Below, in pieces: positions 1-8,448 of a stretch of DNA of 64,000 nucleotides. This DNA comes from SOIL31 sp964636815. Lineage in GTDB: Bacteria; Babelota; Babeliae; Babelales; Vermiphilaceae. Numbering within the stretch: the stretch's first letter is position 1; the number at the start of each line of letters is the position of its first letter. The stretch spans positions 16,158 through 80,157 of the forward strand of contig CAZWTF010000007.1 of assembly GCA_964636815.1 (NCBI GenBank), in the 5' to 3' direction. The translations under genes were made by a program, and so were the position numbers. The notes beneath the pieces were generated by a model, which was not told the origin of the DNA, searched no databases, and worked only from the letters and a program-made list of their open reading frames with translations.

Positions 1-659
1 GTAATTGGGCCAAAATAAAAATGATACTTAAAGTACATAATCAGATGTAGCGCAAAATGCATAGAGCCTGCAAACACAATAAACCAACAAAGATAGGTAA
101 CGGGTAAATTAAAAAATAGTGAGATGCATATGCCCATAATAAAAATAATATTCACGAGAATTGGTGCAATTGCGGGAGTAGAAAAATGACCAATTGCATG
201 AAGTGCGCCGCCTAAAATAGCGCTACTAGATATAAAAAAAATAAAAGGCATTAGAATGTGCAACATGGGAACAGCAGCAGCAAGTTGTTGTTCGGAAAAT
301 CCAGGCGCAATAAAGTGTATGACTTGTTGCGCGTAGATCATGATGAAAGCGCAGATAGTGAGTACTATTCCTTCAAAAACAAGAAACACAATTGACATTA
401 ATCCAGCAACAGCTTGTGGGCTGTCTTTTTTCATGGTGCTGACAACTGTTGGGATAAATGCAGCAGAAAGAGCACCTTCTGCAAATATTTTACGTAAAGA
501 GTTGGGAATTTTGTATGCGGTTAAAAAGGCATCAGATAATCCACTGACCCCAAGATATTTAACCATGAGAATTTCACGGACAATTCCAAAAAATCTGCTT
601 AATAGTGTTGAGCTGCCTACTTCGATAGTTTTTTTTATGATTTTGTTGTGTGTGAGCAT
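1..659 (-). CDS. murJ: MurJ/MviN lipid II flippase, N-terminal part (gene runs off the left edge)
   Basis: Reverse-strand reading from an ATG at 659 stays open to the window edge, giving about 219 residues; the C-terminal half is missing. It begins MLTHNKIIKKTIEVGSSTLL and continues with SRFFGIVREILMVKYLG, then SDAFLTAYKIPNSLRKIFAE and GALSAAFIPT, the conserved N-terminal motifs of the MurJ (MviN) family in the MOP flippase superfamily. Hydrophobic segments follow. The family flips undecaprenyl-linked peptidoglycan precursor across the inner membrane. The start overlaps the 3' end of the upstream lolD-like gene by 25 bp, so the two are probably cotranscribed. Identity is secure; only the length is unknown. 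Confidence 0.9.
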   Translation of the reverse strand, partial: MLTHNKIIKKTIEVGSSTLLSRFFGIVREILMVKYLGVSGLSDAFLTAYKIPNSLRKIFAEGALSAAFIPTVVSTMKKDSPQAVAGLMSIVFLVFEGIVLTICAFIMIYAQQVIHFIAPGFSEQQLAAAVPMLHILMPFIFFISSSAILGGALHAIGHFSTPAIAPILVNIIFIMGICISLFFNLPVTYLCWFIVFAGSMHFALHLIMYFKYHFYFGPI

Positions 660-1333
660 GGGTGTAATATACCTTCTTTTAGTTCATATATTTCATTCAT
701 TTTTTCTGCAACATATTCATCATGGCTGCTGATAATAATTCCCATACCCCATTCTTTTTGACATGCGATCATAAGATCAACAATATTTTTTCCTGTTGCA
801 ATGTCTAAGTTTCCCGTTGGCTCATCCGCGATTAAAAATGCTGGTTCATTGAAAAGGGCACGGGCGATCGCAATGCGTTGTTGTTGTCCTCCGGAAAGTT
901 CTCCAATTTTACTATCTTTTTTGTGAACAAGCTCTATTTTTTTGAGTAATTCAATTGCTTTTTTTTCACAATGATGACGGCTACATCCATTAATCAAACC
1001 AGGAATGATAATATTTTCTATGACAGAAAGTTCTTTAAGTAAGTGAGGTGATTGAAATACCAAACCAACTGATTTGTTCAAAAACTGTTTGAGCTCAGCA
1101 GAGGAAAATAACTGCAGAGAGTTGTTGTTAAATAAAATGGTTCCTGTTGTTGGAGTATCAAGGCCGGCAAGGATATGAATGAGTGTTGATTTGCCGGATC
1201 CGGAAATGCCGGTAATGGCGTAACTTTTGTTTTGTTCAAACCTGCACGTTATATTTTTAAGAACCGTGATCTGTTGATTACCTTGTGTGAACTGTTTAGA
1301 AATATTTTGCGCGGCAAGTATGGCATGGTGCAT
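635..1333 (-). CDS. lolD: LolD-type ABC transporter ATP-binding protein
   Basis: A 232-residue stand-alone ABC ATPase. Walker A is GISGSGKST (about residues 42-50), the Q-loop is VFQSPHLL, the signature is LSGGQQQRIAIARA, Walker B is FLIADEPTGNLD and the H-loop is ISSHD. The ADEPTGNLD form and the length fit the LolD/MacB-type exporter ATPases. LolD powers release of lipoproteins from the inner membrane with LolC/E. A good ribosome site (AGGA, 8 nt upstream) supports the start. No LolC/E permease gene is beside it in the window; its neighbour is murJ, which it overlaps. LolD is favoured because bamD- and lgt-type genes are also here, but FtsE- or MacB-like roles cannot be excluded. Confidence 0.75.
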   Translation of the reverse strand: MHHAILAAQNISKQFTQGNQQITVLKNITCRFEQNKSYAITGISGSGKSTLIHILAGLDTPTTGTILFNNNSLQLFSSAELKQFLNKSVGLVFQSPHLLKELSVIENIIIPGLINGCSRHHCEKKAIELLKKIELVHKKDSKIGELSGGQQQRIAIARALFNEPAFLIADEPTGNLDIATGKNIVDLMIACQKEWGMGIIISSHDEYVAEKMNEIYELKEGILHPCSHTTKS

Positions 1334-1432
1334 GGTGATTTCCTGAAAAAAGTTTTATGTATAAGATAGCACAATACTAAGATGAGTTCGATTTAAGATG
1401 AGTTTTGTATTTTGGGTTGTTTATATTACTCC

Positions 1433-1583
1433 GCGCTCGCCCTGAACTTGTTGAAGGGTATCTTCGAGCGCACTTAATAATAAAAAAACAAACAAAATTA
1501 ACATTGCTAAACAATAATTTAAAAAATGTATGAAAGAAATGAACGCACTCGAGGATATCCTTCGACAGACTCAGGACGAGCGC
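1433..1583. repeat. Two inverted copies of a 39-nt dispersed palindromic unit
   Basis: The 441-nt gap between lolD and lon holds no gene. It has a 39-nt unit at 1433-1471 beginning GCGCTCG and ending CGAGCGC, with CCTGAACTTGTTGAAGG inside. An opposite-orientation copy lies at 1545-1583 (GCACTCG...CGAGCGC, with CCTTCGACAGACTCAGG inside). About 73 nt separate them. The same unit occurs as an abutting inverted pair at 14567-14640. Confidence 0.8.
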
Positions 1584-1700
1584 AGGGGAAAGATTTACGA
1601 TAAAACTTTGTCTTTTATAGCAGAAAATTATCTCAAATTGATAGTATTTTATATAAAAAGCTCTCAGATAATACTTTTTTGATTTATTCCGGATAATTAT

Positions 1701-1735
1701 TGAGTTGTTTTATGAGCAACTCATACACTTATAAT
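1701..1735 (+). promoter_or_regulatory. Probable lon promoter with an inverted-repeat operator
   Basis: A perfect -10 box TATAAT lies at 1730-1735. Just upstream is a 7-bp inverted repeat, TGAGTTG (1701-1707) and CAACTCA (1717-1723), with a 9-nt spacer that covers the expected -35 position. This layout suggests repressor control, as is common for lon in heat-shock regulons, but the repeat matches neither CIRCE nor HAIR exactly. Transcription would begin near 1742, which favours the lon start at 1776. Confidence 0.5.
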
Positions 1736-1775
1736 CGTAATGTACAGCACAAATAAAAAACTAGGGGGAGTTATA

Positions 1776-4145
1776 ATGAAAAGTGTTGTCAATCAAAAAA
1801 AGGTAAATGTCTCTTCTGAGGTACTTCCTGTTATACCAACAATGGATGTTGTGGTTTTTCCACAAATTATTGTTCCGTTACTTGTTCTTGATGAAAAAAT
1901 TATTAATGGGATTAACCAGGCAATAGAAGAAAAGAAGATGGTGTTTCTTCTTGCTGCGAAAAATGGAGTTGATCCACAAGGGGCAATCAGTACAGAAGAT
2001 CTTTATAGTGTTGGTACGGTTGCTACGATCATGCGTCTGATCAAAATACCTGAAGGTGGGATTAAAATTCTTGTTCAGGGAGTTTGTAAAGCTCGCGCTC
2101 TTGATGTTATGACTGATGATAATATGTTGCATGCGAAAGTTCAAAAACTTGAAGATGAAGAGATCAGTGCGCCAGAATTAACTGCGTGTGTACAAAGAAT
2201 TAAAAAAATTGCTGATCAAATGGCAACTTCAGGTTATACGTTTAGCCCAGATTTTCATATCATTCTTTCCAAAATGACTGATGCGGGTAAAATAGGTGAT
2301 TTTATTCTTTCTCACCTTAATCTTAACGTTGATGATGCTCAAAGACTTCTTGAAACAGATAATCAAAAAGATTTTCTGATTATGTTGTCTGATTATTTAA
2401 GTAAAGAGGTGCAGGTTGCTGAGATTCAAGAGAAAATTAGAAATAATGCTCGTGAGTCTATGAACCGTTCTCAAAAAGAGTTTTACTTACGTGAGCAACT
2501 TAAAGCAATTAAAGAAGAGCTTGGTGAAGATGATCTTGAAGATATTGAAGAGATGCGAGATAAATTGGCAGCTCTTGAAGTTTCTGATGAAGTTAAAAAA
2601 GAAGTTGGTAGACAAATTAATCGCTTAGAACGCACGGCTCCAGATTCTCTTGAAGCAACAGTAACGCGTAACCATTTAGAGTGGGTTTTTGCATTGCCAT
2701 GGAACAATTCAACGGAAGATAATTTAGATATTGCTCATGCACAAGACATTCTTGATGAAGATCATTTTGGTCTTAAAGAGATTAAAGATCGTATTCTGGA
2801 TTTTATCTCAGTACGTAATTTAAAGAAAGATGGTTTTGCGCCAATTCTTTGTTTTGTGGGACCTCCAGGAACAGGTAAAACATCATTAGGTAAATCTATT
2901 GCACGTAGTTTGGGTAGAGAATATGGTCGCATATCTCTTGGTGGTGTAAAAGATGAAGCGGAAATTCGTGGTCATCGCAGAACATATGTTGGAGCAATGC
3001 CAGGAAGATTTATTCAGGCATTAAGAAAAACAGGATCACGCAATCCATTGTTGGTGATTGATGAGTTGGATAAAATAGGTGCAGATTTTAGAGGCGATCC
3101 TTCAGCAGCAATGCTTGAAGTTCTTGATCCTCAACAAAATAAAACATTTTATGATAATTATCTTGGTATACCATTTGATTTATCAGAAGTGATGTTTATT
3201 GCAACGGCTAATAGCGTTGATGTTATTTCTGAACCATTACGCGATCGTATGGAAATTATTGAGCTCAGTGGTTACACCATAGAAGAAAAAGTAAAAATAG
3301 CACAACAACATTTGGTGAGAAAATCGATTGCTAATGCAGGGTTAGATAGTAATAATTTGACTATTTCTGATGATATTATTCAAAGAATTATTTCTGACTA
3401 TACACGTGAATCAGGAGTTCGTCAGCTAGAACGTTTGATTGGTAAAATGTGTTCTAAGGCTGCACGAGTATTAGTAGAAACCAAAAAGTTTGATGGCTTT
3501 ACACTGGATAATCTTGAAAATTATCTTGGCCCTTGTCGCTTTATGGATGATGGGGCAAATAAGTCGCATCAAGTTGGTATTACCAATGGATTGGCATGGA
3601 CAGTGCATGGTGGTGAAATACTCCAAATAGAAGCAATGTTAATGCCAGGAACAGGTAAACTATTATTGACGGGACAACTTGGTGATGTGATGAAAGAGTC
3701 TGCGCAAGCGGCACGTAGTTATGCGTGTGCGCATGCAAAAGATTTTGGTATTGATAATAAATTGTTCACTGATTTTGATATGCATATTCATCTTCCTGCA
3801 GGTGCAGTACCAAAAGATGGACCATCAGCAGGGCTTGCAATGTTGACTGCAATGCTTTCAACATTAACTAAGCGTCCTATTAATTCTAACTATGCTATGA
3901 CAGGGGAGTTGAACTTGCGTGGTGAAGTGATGCCAATTGGTGGTGTAAAAGAAAAAATCTTGGCAGCAAAACGTAATAATATTCCTCATGTTATTTTGCC
4001 AAGAAAAAATAGTCATAATTTGGCAGAGCTTGATAATATGATCGATGGCATTGAAGTTATCTTGGTTGATCATGCTAATGATATTATGGAGAAGTTATTA
4101 ATGCCGTTGGATAATATTGATGATAAGGCAGGGCAGGAGTGTTAG
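1776..4145 (+). CDS. lon: ATP-dependent protease La (Lon)
   Basis: A 789-residue Lon of normal length. It has an N-terminal LON substrate-binding domain (about 1-200), a helical linker and an AAA+ domain with Walker A GPPGTGKTS (about 361-369) and Walker B PLLVIDELDKI. The C-terminal protease domain has the catalytic serine in KDGPSAG (about 684) and the lysine in GGVKEKILAAKR (about 726). It degrades misfolded and regulatory proteins in the cytoplasm. The start at 1776 is chosen over an in-frame ATG at 1740 because AGGGGGAG lies 5 nt upstream of 1776, while 1740 falls at about the predicted transcription start. A strong terminator follows at 4225. It is probably monocistronic. Confidence 0.97.
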   Translation: MKSVVNQKKVNVSSEVLPVIPTMDVVVFPQIIVPLLVLDEKIINGINQAIEEKKMVFLLAAKNGVDPQGAISTEDLYSVGTVATIMRLIKIPEGGIKILVQGVCKARALDVMTDDNMLHAKVQKLEDEEISAPELTACVQRIKKIADQMATSGYTFSPDFHIILSKMTDAGKIGDFILSHLNLNVDDAQRLLETDNQKDFLIMLSDYLSKEVQVAEIQEKIRNNARESMNRSQKEFYLREQLKAIKEELGEDDLEDIEEMRDKLAALEVSDEVKKEVGRQINRLERTAPDSLEATVTRNHLEWVFALPWNNSTEDNLDIAHAQDILDEDHFGLKEIKDRILDFISVRNLKKDGFAPILCFVGPPGTGKTSLGKSIARSLGREYGRISLGGVKDEAEIRGHRRTYVGAMPGRFIQALRKTGSRNPLLVIDELDKIGADFRGDPSAAMLEVLDPQQNKTFYDNYLGIPFDLSEVMFIATANSVDVISEPLRDRMEIIELSGYTIEEKVKIAQQHLVRKSIANAGLDSNNLTISDDIIQRIISDYTRESGVRQLERLIGKMCSKAARVLVETKKFDGFTLDNLENYLGPCRFMDDGANKSHQVGITNGLAWTVHGGEILQIEAMLMPGTGKLLLTGQLGDVMKESAQAARSYACAHAKDFGIDNKLFTDFDMHIHLPAGAVPKDGPSAGLAMLTAMLSTLTKRPINSNYAMTGELNLRGEVMPIGGVKEKILAAKRNNIPHVILPRKNSHNLAELDNMIDGIEVILVDHANDIMEKLLMPLDNIDDKAGQEC

Positions 4146-4147
4146 AA

Positions 4148-4203
4148 CCCCATTTCCATTGCATTTCAATGGGGACCCCGTTGGAAGGAACAGAAGGCGG
4201 GGT
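4148..4203. repeat. Dispersed palindromic repeat, GGGGACCCC family, copy 1
   Basis: Directly after the lon stop codon. CCCCAT pairs with ATGGGG, followed by ACCCC and, further on, GGGG. It aligns along its whole length with the copy at 8377-8435. Confidence 0.7.
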
Positions 4204-4224
4204 AAGACGAGTGTGAAAAAAGAG

Positions 4225-4254
4225 ATGGGTGGTATATTTACCACCCATTTTTTA
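4225..4254. terminator. Rho-independent terminator after lon, probably bidirectional
   Basis: A perfect 10-bp stem, ATGGGTGGTA / TACCACCCAT, with a 4-nt loop and a T-run on the plus strand. On the minus strand the stem is followed by CTCTTTTTT, so it can also end the convergent gene at 4290-5171. Confidence 0.9.
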
Positions 4255-4289
4255 TTGGTATTTTTTTTTGTTTAACTTGCTAATTTATT

Positions 4290-5171
4290 TTATTGTTGTG
4301 AGGCTGCTTTATATTCATTTAAAGCTTTTTGAAGATCATTTATTTTTTGTTGTAATTCTTCACGTGTTACTGAAGGATTATCTTGTGTTTCTTCTAATGC
4401 AGATAGAGCGTTTTGTATTTTAACTGCTACATAGCCAGTTGCTCCAGATAAAGCCCCTGATATTAATACACCTTTTGCTGATGCAATTACATCGCTTGCT
4501 GTTTGGCTCCATGGACCAGTTGCTAAAGTTGTACCAGCATCACTGATATTTGTTGTAGTTGATCGCCATGAAGGTACATAATCCCATGCGGTTGATGCAG
4601 CAGAGCTTATTTTTTTACCAGCTTCACTTGCTCCAGTCATTAATGCTTTTCTACCTTCACCATGGGTAACAAGTTGATCAGCGATAGCAATACCAACAGC
4701 AGCGATAAGTGCACGGACTGACCAATAGTTTAATAAACTAACAGCTTTAGGTTGGCTTGTGATTGCTTTCTTTAACTGTTGTTGTACGTCAGCTAAATCT
4801 TGATACAGTAGTTCTAACACTTCTTTGTCTTCTTTTACTTCTTCAGCATCAAAATAACTGATGTAACTTTCTTTGCTTGCAATACTATTTTCTAGTTTTT
4901 TAATCTCTGCAAGTAATTCTTGTTCTATTAAAATTAATCGAGTATTGGGATTGCTTTTGATATCAGCAGCTAATTGTTCAGCAGCGGTAACTTTTTCTTG
5001 TGGTGAAGATGCACTTTTGAGTTTTTTGGTGTTGATAAACATCTGTTTTTCATTTTTGCTCACCTGAACAGTTTTGGTCGGAACAGTTCTGGGTGTCATG
5101 CGTTTGGCATCAGTAGTTCCAATGAGCGTGAAGGCAAGGGCGATAAAACTGGTACGGATTAAATTTTTCAT
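4290..5171 (-). CDS. Exported or membrane protein of unknown function, coiled-coil, paralogue of the next gene
   Basis: About 293 residues; not recognised as a known family. An N-terminal signal peptide (MKNLIRTSFIALAFTLIGTTDA) is followed by a charged, helical, probably coiled-coil region, one hydrophobic segment (ALIAAVGIAIADQLV) in the middle, and a Ser/Thr-rich stretch. Start choice: several in-frame ATGs lie between 5192 and 5171. The ATG at 5171 has GGAG 6 nt upstream and aligns with the start of the paralogue at 5429-6142, so it is preferred; 5183 is also possible. The two proteins share the signal peptide plus a central module in which Y(W/Y), the hydrophobic helix and EAGK recur. Surface or envelope function is possible but unproven. 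Confidence 0.75.
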   Translation of the reverse strand: MKNLIRTSFIALAFTLIGTTDAKRMTPRTVPTKTVQVSKNEKQMFINTKKLKSASSPQEKVTAAEQLAADIKSNPNTRLILIEQELLAEIKKLENSIASKESYISYFDAEEVKEDKEVLELLYQDLADVQQQLKKAITSQPKAVSLLNYWSVRALIAAVGIAIADQLVTHGEGRKALMTGASEAGKKISSAASTAWDYVPSWRSTTTNISDAGTTLATGPWSQTASDVIASAKGVLISGALSGATGYVAVKIQNALSALEETQDNPSVTREELQQKINDLQKALNEYKAASQQ

Positions 5172-5195
5172 CATATTCTCCATTTTTTTCATCCT

Positions 5196-5258
5196 CCGCT
5201 TATCCTGCCGTGTGCTCCGAAGCCTTCGGCGAAGGACGTAAGCTTGTCGAAGGATCCT
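5196..5258. repeat. Degenerate copy of the dispersed AGCTTGTCGAAGGAT repeat
   Basis: Intergenic and upstream of the 4290-5171 gene. It contains CCGAAGCCTTCGG (palindromic) followed by AAGCTTGTCGAAGGATCC, matching the core of the repeats at 1433, 14567 and 16754. Confidence 0.55.
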
Positions 5259-5361
5259 TTTTTAGTATTTCTACTTTTAAGGTAGTATAATTAGTTTCAG
5301 ATAGTCAATAGATTGGGTGAGGTGTAATTAAAAAGAGGGTTGTCTGATGAGTTATAAGTTT

Positions 5362-5405
5362 ACAAAAAAAGACAACGGGCGACATACGTTAGTATGCTGC
5401 CCGTT
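5362..5405 (-). terminator. Rho-independent terminator of the 5429-6142 gene
   Basis: A 14-bp stem (5374-5387 with 5392-5405, two mismatched positions) and a 4-nt loop. It is followed on the minus strand by GTCTTTTTTT. Confidence 0.8.
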
Positions 5406-5428
5406 CTTTAAATCATAGTAAGATATGT

Positions 5429-6142
5429 TTATTGGTATTCAGGAAGATTGTATTGAGTTGTCGGTACAGTTGTTGCTGGTTTTGTAGCACGCATGCTAGG
5501 TAATTTGTCATACATTGATTGACCACGTTTATATGCTGCGTCACTCATTTGACTTGCTTTTGCTTTAGCTGTACTTACAGCTGCAGCGACTTTAGCTTTA
5601 CCAGCTTCATAGTATGGTTTGATTGCCGCTTTACCCGCACCTTTATATAGGATATCATCAATAACAGACATTCCGCCTATTGCTAATGCAGCAATGAAAG
5701 ATCCGAGAACAGCATTATAATAATTCACACCAACTTCTGCTTTAAGATCTTTGTTTTTTGCCTGTATATCTTTGAGTTCTTGTTCTAATCTAGCAAGTTT
5801 ATCTGATGCTTCTTGATGGGCTTGTTTTTCTTCTGCTGTACGACCATCAAAGATCCACCCTTTTTTCACTAAAGTGCTTACTAAATCTTTTTGAAGTTTA
5901 ATTTCATCTTGTTTAGCGCGTTCTGCAGTAATTGCAACACCTACTGGCTCATTTGCAAGCATGTTTACAGTTTGGTTAAGGTTTTCTTGTGTTTGATTTT
6001 GTACTAATTCTTGTGTTGCTTCTCTTCTTTCTTGAGGTACTGTTGTAGTTGCTGATGCTTTTACCATTCTTTTTTTTGCGTCAACAGTGCTTACCATTGC
6101 AAATGCAACAGCAACGAGAGTTGTGCTTAATATTTTCTTCAT
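5429..6142 (-). CDS. Exported protein of unknown function, coiled-coil, paralogue of 4290-5171
   Basis: About 237 residues, not assigned to a named family. Start at 6142 is set by AAGGAG 6 nt upstream; a longer in-frame extension lacks a ribosome site. It has a signal peptide (MKKILSTTLVAVAFAMVSTVDA), then a Gln/Glu/Lys-rich coiled-coil region to about residue 125, a hydrophobic segment (GSFIAALAIGGMSVI), then an Ala/Lys-rich helix and a Thr/Pro-rich tail ending NLPEYQ. Layout and local sequence match the downstream paralogue at 4290-5171, so this is a local duplication. The central hydrophobic helix could anchor it in the envelope. It has its own terminator at 5362. Confidence 0.8.
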   Translation of the reverse strand: MKKILSTTLVAVAFAMVSTVDAKKRMVKASATTTVPQERREATQELVQNQTQENLNQTVNMLANEPVGVAITAERAKQDEIKLQKDLVSTLVKKGWIFDGRTAEEKQAHQEASDKLARLEQELKDIQAKNKDLKAEVGVNYYNAVLGSFIAALAIGGMSVIDDILYKGAGKAAIKPYYEAGKAKVAAAVSTAKAKASQMSDAAYKRGQSMYDKLPSMRATKPATTVPTTQYNLPEYQ

Positions 6143-6373
6143 GAGATACTCCTTATTTGGACAATTATACATTTATACTTCTCTATTTTATTTTGAGTTT
6201 TGAGCTCTAGGTAGCATGCTATGTGCCCAGATACTCATTACTTCTAATTTCAGAGTAAAGAAATAGAGTTCTAATTGTCAATAAAACGTAAAGTTTTTTA
6301 TAGAAAATATCAAAAAAGATGTAAATTTATTTAAAGAATTGCTTTGAATAGTCTTATTGGGTCGTTTAATTTG

Positions 6374-7045
6374 CTATTTTATAAGTAGTCTTAAAAGATA
6401 GTCTTTGCCAAGATAAAAAAAGAAGGATGCGAAGAGTATTCCATCAAATCTGTCCAAAAATCCTCCATGACCAGGTAACAAGGTCCCAGAATCTTTCAGG
6501 CGTGCTCGGCGTTTGAGCCATGATTCAAACAGGTCACCAGCAAGAGAAAGAATGCAGGTTACGAGGGTAAAAGGGATAATAAGCCAGCAGGGAGTGTTAT
6601 ATTGTTGCTCCCAGATGATAAAAACAAAGCCAAGAAGGGCAAAAATGAAGCCACCTAAAGCACCCTCCCATGTCTTTTTGGGACTAATAGCTTTGCAGAT
6701 GGGGTGCTTACCAATAAGATTCCCGGTCAGATAACTGCCTGTGTCAAAACTAAAGACAAGAATAAAGAGGATCAGTAGTAAGTTATGATAAATGGGGCTG
6801 TGGTTTAAAACAATCAGTAGTGCAAACGGTAACATAAGATAAGGAGGGAGTAATAACCAAAACAGTGGTGTATTAACCGGAAAAAAACGGGTCCATTCGC
6901 AGATGATAATTAAAAATAAGATAACAATGAGTATAAGAGAGAAAAAAATTGGTGGTAAATAAAAATAGACTGCCCAGAACCCAAATCCTAAGGCAATACT
7001 TGTCATAAATCTAATAATAAAATTATTCGAAAGCGTTAAATGCAT
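6374..7045 (-). CDS. cdsA: Phosphatidate cytidylyltransferase (CDP-diglyceride synthase)
   Basis: 223 residues, several transmembrane helices. It carries the CdsA signature near the C terminus: LKRRARLKDSGTLLPGHGG followed by FLDRFD, plus SFDTGSYLTG and SPKKTWEG upstream. The enzyme makes CDP-diacylglycerol from phosphatidate and CTP in the inner membrane, the branch point of phospholipid synthesis. The length is slightly short for the family (usually about 260-285), the reduction being in the N-terminal helices. The start overlaps the end of yraN by 23 bp; it is the last gene of the bamD-yraN-cdsA operon. Confidence 0.93.
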   Translation of the reverse strand: MHLTLSNNFIIRFMTSIALGFGFWAVYFYLPPIFFSLILIVILFLIIICEWTRFFPVNTPLFWLLLPPYLMLPFALLIVLNHSPIYHNLLLILFILVFSFDTGSYLTGNLIGKHPICKAISPKKTWEGALGGFIFALLGFVFIIWEQQYNTPCWLIIPFTLVTCILSLAGDLFESWLKRRARLKDSGTLLPGHGGFLDRFDGILFASFFFYLGKDYLLRLLIK

Positions 7046-7385
7046 TTTCTATATATTGTAAATGTATTGAACTGTTGTTATCCTCTATGAGTGCCACATC
7101 AAAGCGGCACACAATTTCTTCTTTATTATGCGTTGATAAAAAATGTTTCGCAATAGATACGATCTTTTTTTGTTTTGATGGACTAATTAATTCTGCTGGG
7201 TCAACAAGTGGGTTGTGGCGCCATTTAACTTCTACAAATGCAACGGTATCTTTTTGTTGTGCAATGATATCCACTTCACCAAAACGTTTACGATAATTTT
7301 GGGAGATGATGGTATATCCGTTCTTTTGCAGATATTGCGCAACTAGTAACTCGCCTTCTTTGCCTTTTTCTATTTTGTAATTCAT
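7023..7385 (-). CDS. yraN: YraN/UPF0102 family nuclease-fold protein
   Basis: 120 residues, full length. It has the conserved order KEGELLVAQYLQKNGY, then NYRKRFGEVDIIAQQ, then TVAFVEVKWR, and the downstream KQKKIVSIAKHFL helix. E-x(n)-GEVDII and FVEVK are the endonuclease-like (restriction-like fold) core of UPF0102. The exact cellular role of the family is not settled; a link to DNA processing or recombination is usual. It lies 6 nt after bamD and overlaps cdsA, so it is the middle gene of that operon. Confidence 0.9.
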   Translation of the reverse strand: MNYKIEKGKEGELLVAQYLQKNGYTIISQNYRKRFGEVDIIAQQKDTVAFVEVKWRHNPLVDPAELISPSKQKKIVSIAKHFLSTHNKEEIVCRFDVALIEDNNSSIHLQYIENAFNAFE

Positions 7386-7391
7386 AAATTA

Positions 7392-8258
7392 CTAAAACCG
7401 ATTCGCCATATGTTTTGTTTTATTATTATGCGCAAGTTGAGTTTTTGGCGCTTGCAATGCTAAGACTTTTTCTTTTTGTTCAGTTAGTTGTGATTCCATA
7501 GCAATAATAGTTGGTTCAAGCGTAGCAAGCTTTGGTAACCAATATGAACGTATTTTTGTCAGGCGCTTTTCTGCTGCGGTAAATTTGTTGCGAGTGATAT
7601 AAAAGTTACAAATATTACATTCACTTGCAGCAAGATGTTCATAACATTTTGTTTGTATGTGAGCAACTTCATCTCTGTACTGTTTAAAATGATCTTGTTT
7701 TAAGAAAATTTCTGTAATAGCTAATGTTTCTTCTGTTTTTGTTTGATCACGATCGATAGGAAGAATGCATGCAAATGAACTTATTGCTGAGCGATAGAGT
7801 GCATATTCTTGTTTTGCACTGCCAGGATAGAGTGAGCAATATTGTGTGTACACAAGTGAAGCTTTTTGGTGTTGACCATCTTCATGCAACACATCAGCTA
7901 ATTCCAAAAGATGTTCAGAAAGAAGTGTTATATCAGTACACATTTTTAAAAGCTGCTCAAGATATTTTATGGTGACGTAGTTGTTGCCTTTTTCTTTTTG
8001 TACATTTTTTGCAACAACAAGTTCTTCATATTCAAAATCTATATATGTACGATTGCGCTTTTTTTTCACATCTTGTGATCCGTCCGCAGAATTTTTGGCA
8101 GAGGAGGATTTACGTCGAAGTGGTTCTTTTTCAGATGGTTCTTGGCCAATTTTTAGATCAAATTGTTGTTTATGCATTGAAGAAGCGCTATTGATGATGG
8201 CGGAATGAATAAGAACTGAAAACACTGATAGAAGAATATGTTTTCTTGTATTTATCAT
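7392..8258 (-). CDS. bamD: BamD/YfiO-like outer-membrane assembly protein
   Basis: 288 residues from the ATG at 8258, preceded by a signal peptide-like start (INTRKHILLSVFSVLIHSAI). After a charged linker (about 35-70) come TPR-like helices with the YfiO pattern: ELADVLHEDGQHQKASLVY, YCSLYPGSAKQEYALYR, IDRDQTKTEETLAITEIFL, then a segment with E, NFY and AAEKRL. BamD is a periplasmic lipoprotein of the BAM complex that inserts beta-barrels. Oddly, no lipobox cysteine follows the signal peptide (the first Cys is near residue 107), so it may not be lipidated. The reading frame stays open to 8450 only because a repeat at 8377-8435 lacks stops; the extension is not credible. Confidence 0.75.
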   Translation of the reverse strand: MINTRKHILLSVFSVLIHSAIINSASSMHKQQFDLKIGQEPSEKEPLRRKSSSAKNSADGSQDVKKKRNRTYIDFEYEELVVAKNVQKEKGNNYVTIKYLEQLLKMCTDITLLSEHLLELADVLHEDGQHQKASLVYTQYCSLYPGSAKQEYALYRSAISSFACILPIDRDQTKTEETLAITEIFLKQDHFKQYRDEVAHIQTKCYEHLAASECNICNFYITRNKFTAAEKRLTKIRSYWLPKLATLEPTIIAMESQLTEQKEKVLALQAPKTQLAHNNKTKHMANRF

Positions 8259-8376
8259 GGGATTATGCCTATCATAAAATGATATTTTTGATACGGTATT
8301 ATTAAAAATCAGTATACTAGTATCATCACAAAAGAAAAGGATCATCAGTTTCTTCCGATGGGTGCCCCCGACTCTG

Positions 8377-8435
8377 CCCCATCTTCGTTGCGCTTCGATG
8401 GGGACCCCAATTGAAGTAAAACGGAAATTGGGGAC
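8377..8435. repeat. Dispersed palindromic repeat, GGGGACCCC family, copy 2
   Basis: Between the divergent bamD and pilB genes. CCCCAT at 8377 pairs with ATGGGG, then ACCCC pairs with a GGGG near 8430. It is similar throughout to 4148-4203. It is free of stops on both strands and creates spurious N-terminal extensions of both neighbouring genes. Confidence 0.7.
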
Positions 8436-8448
8436 AAAGGATACGATC

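Noticed and set aside
340..732. Plus-strand open frame of 130 codons
   Set aside because: It is the shadow of the minus-strand murJ and lolD genes, whose motifs are unmistakable.
1740..1775. Upstream ATG for lon at 1740
   Set aside because: It has no ribosome site and lies at the predicted transcription start; 1776 has AGGGGGAG at good spacing.
8362..8448. N-terminal extension of the PilB/GspE protein, and the mirror extension of BamD
   Set aside because: Both simply translate the stop-free GGGGACCCC repeat; internal ATGs with normal protein starts are better.
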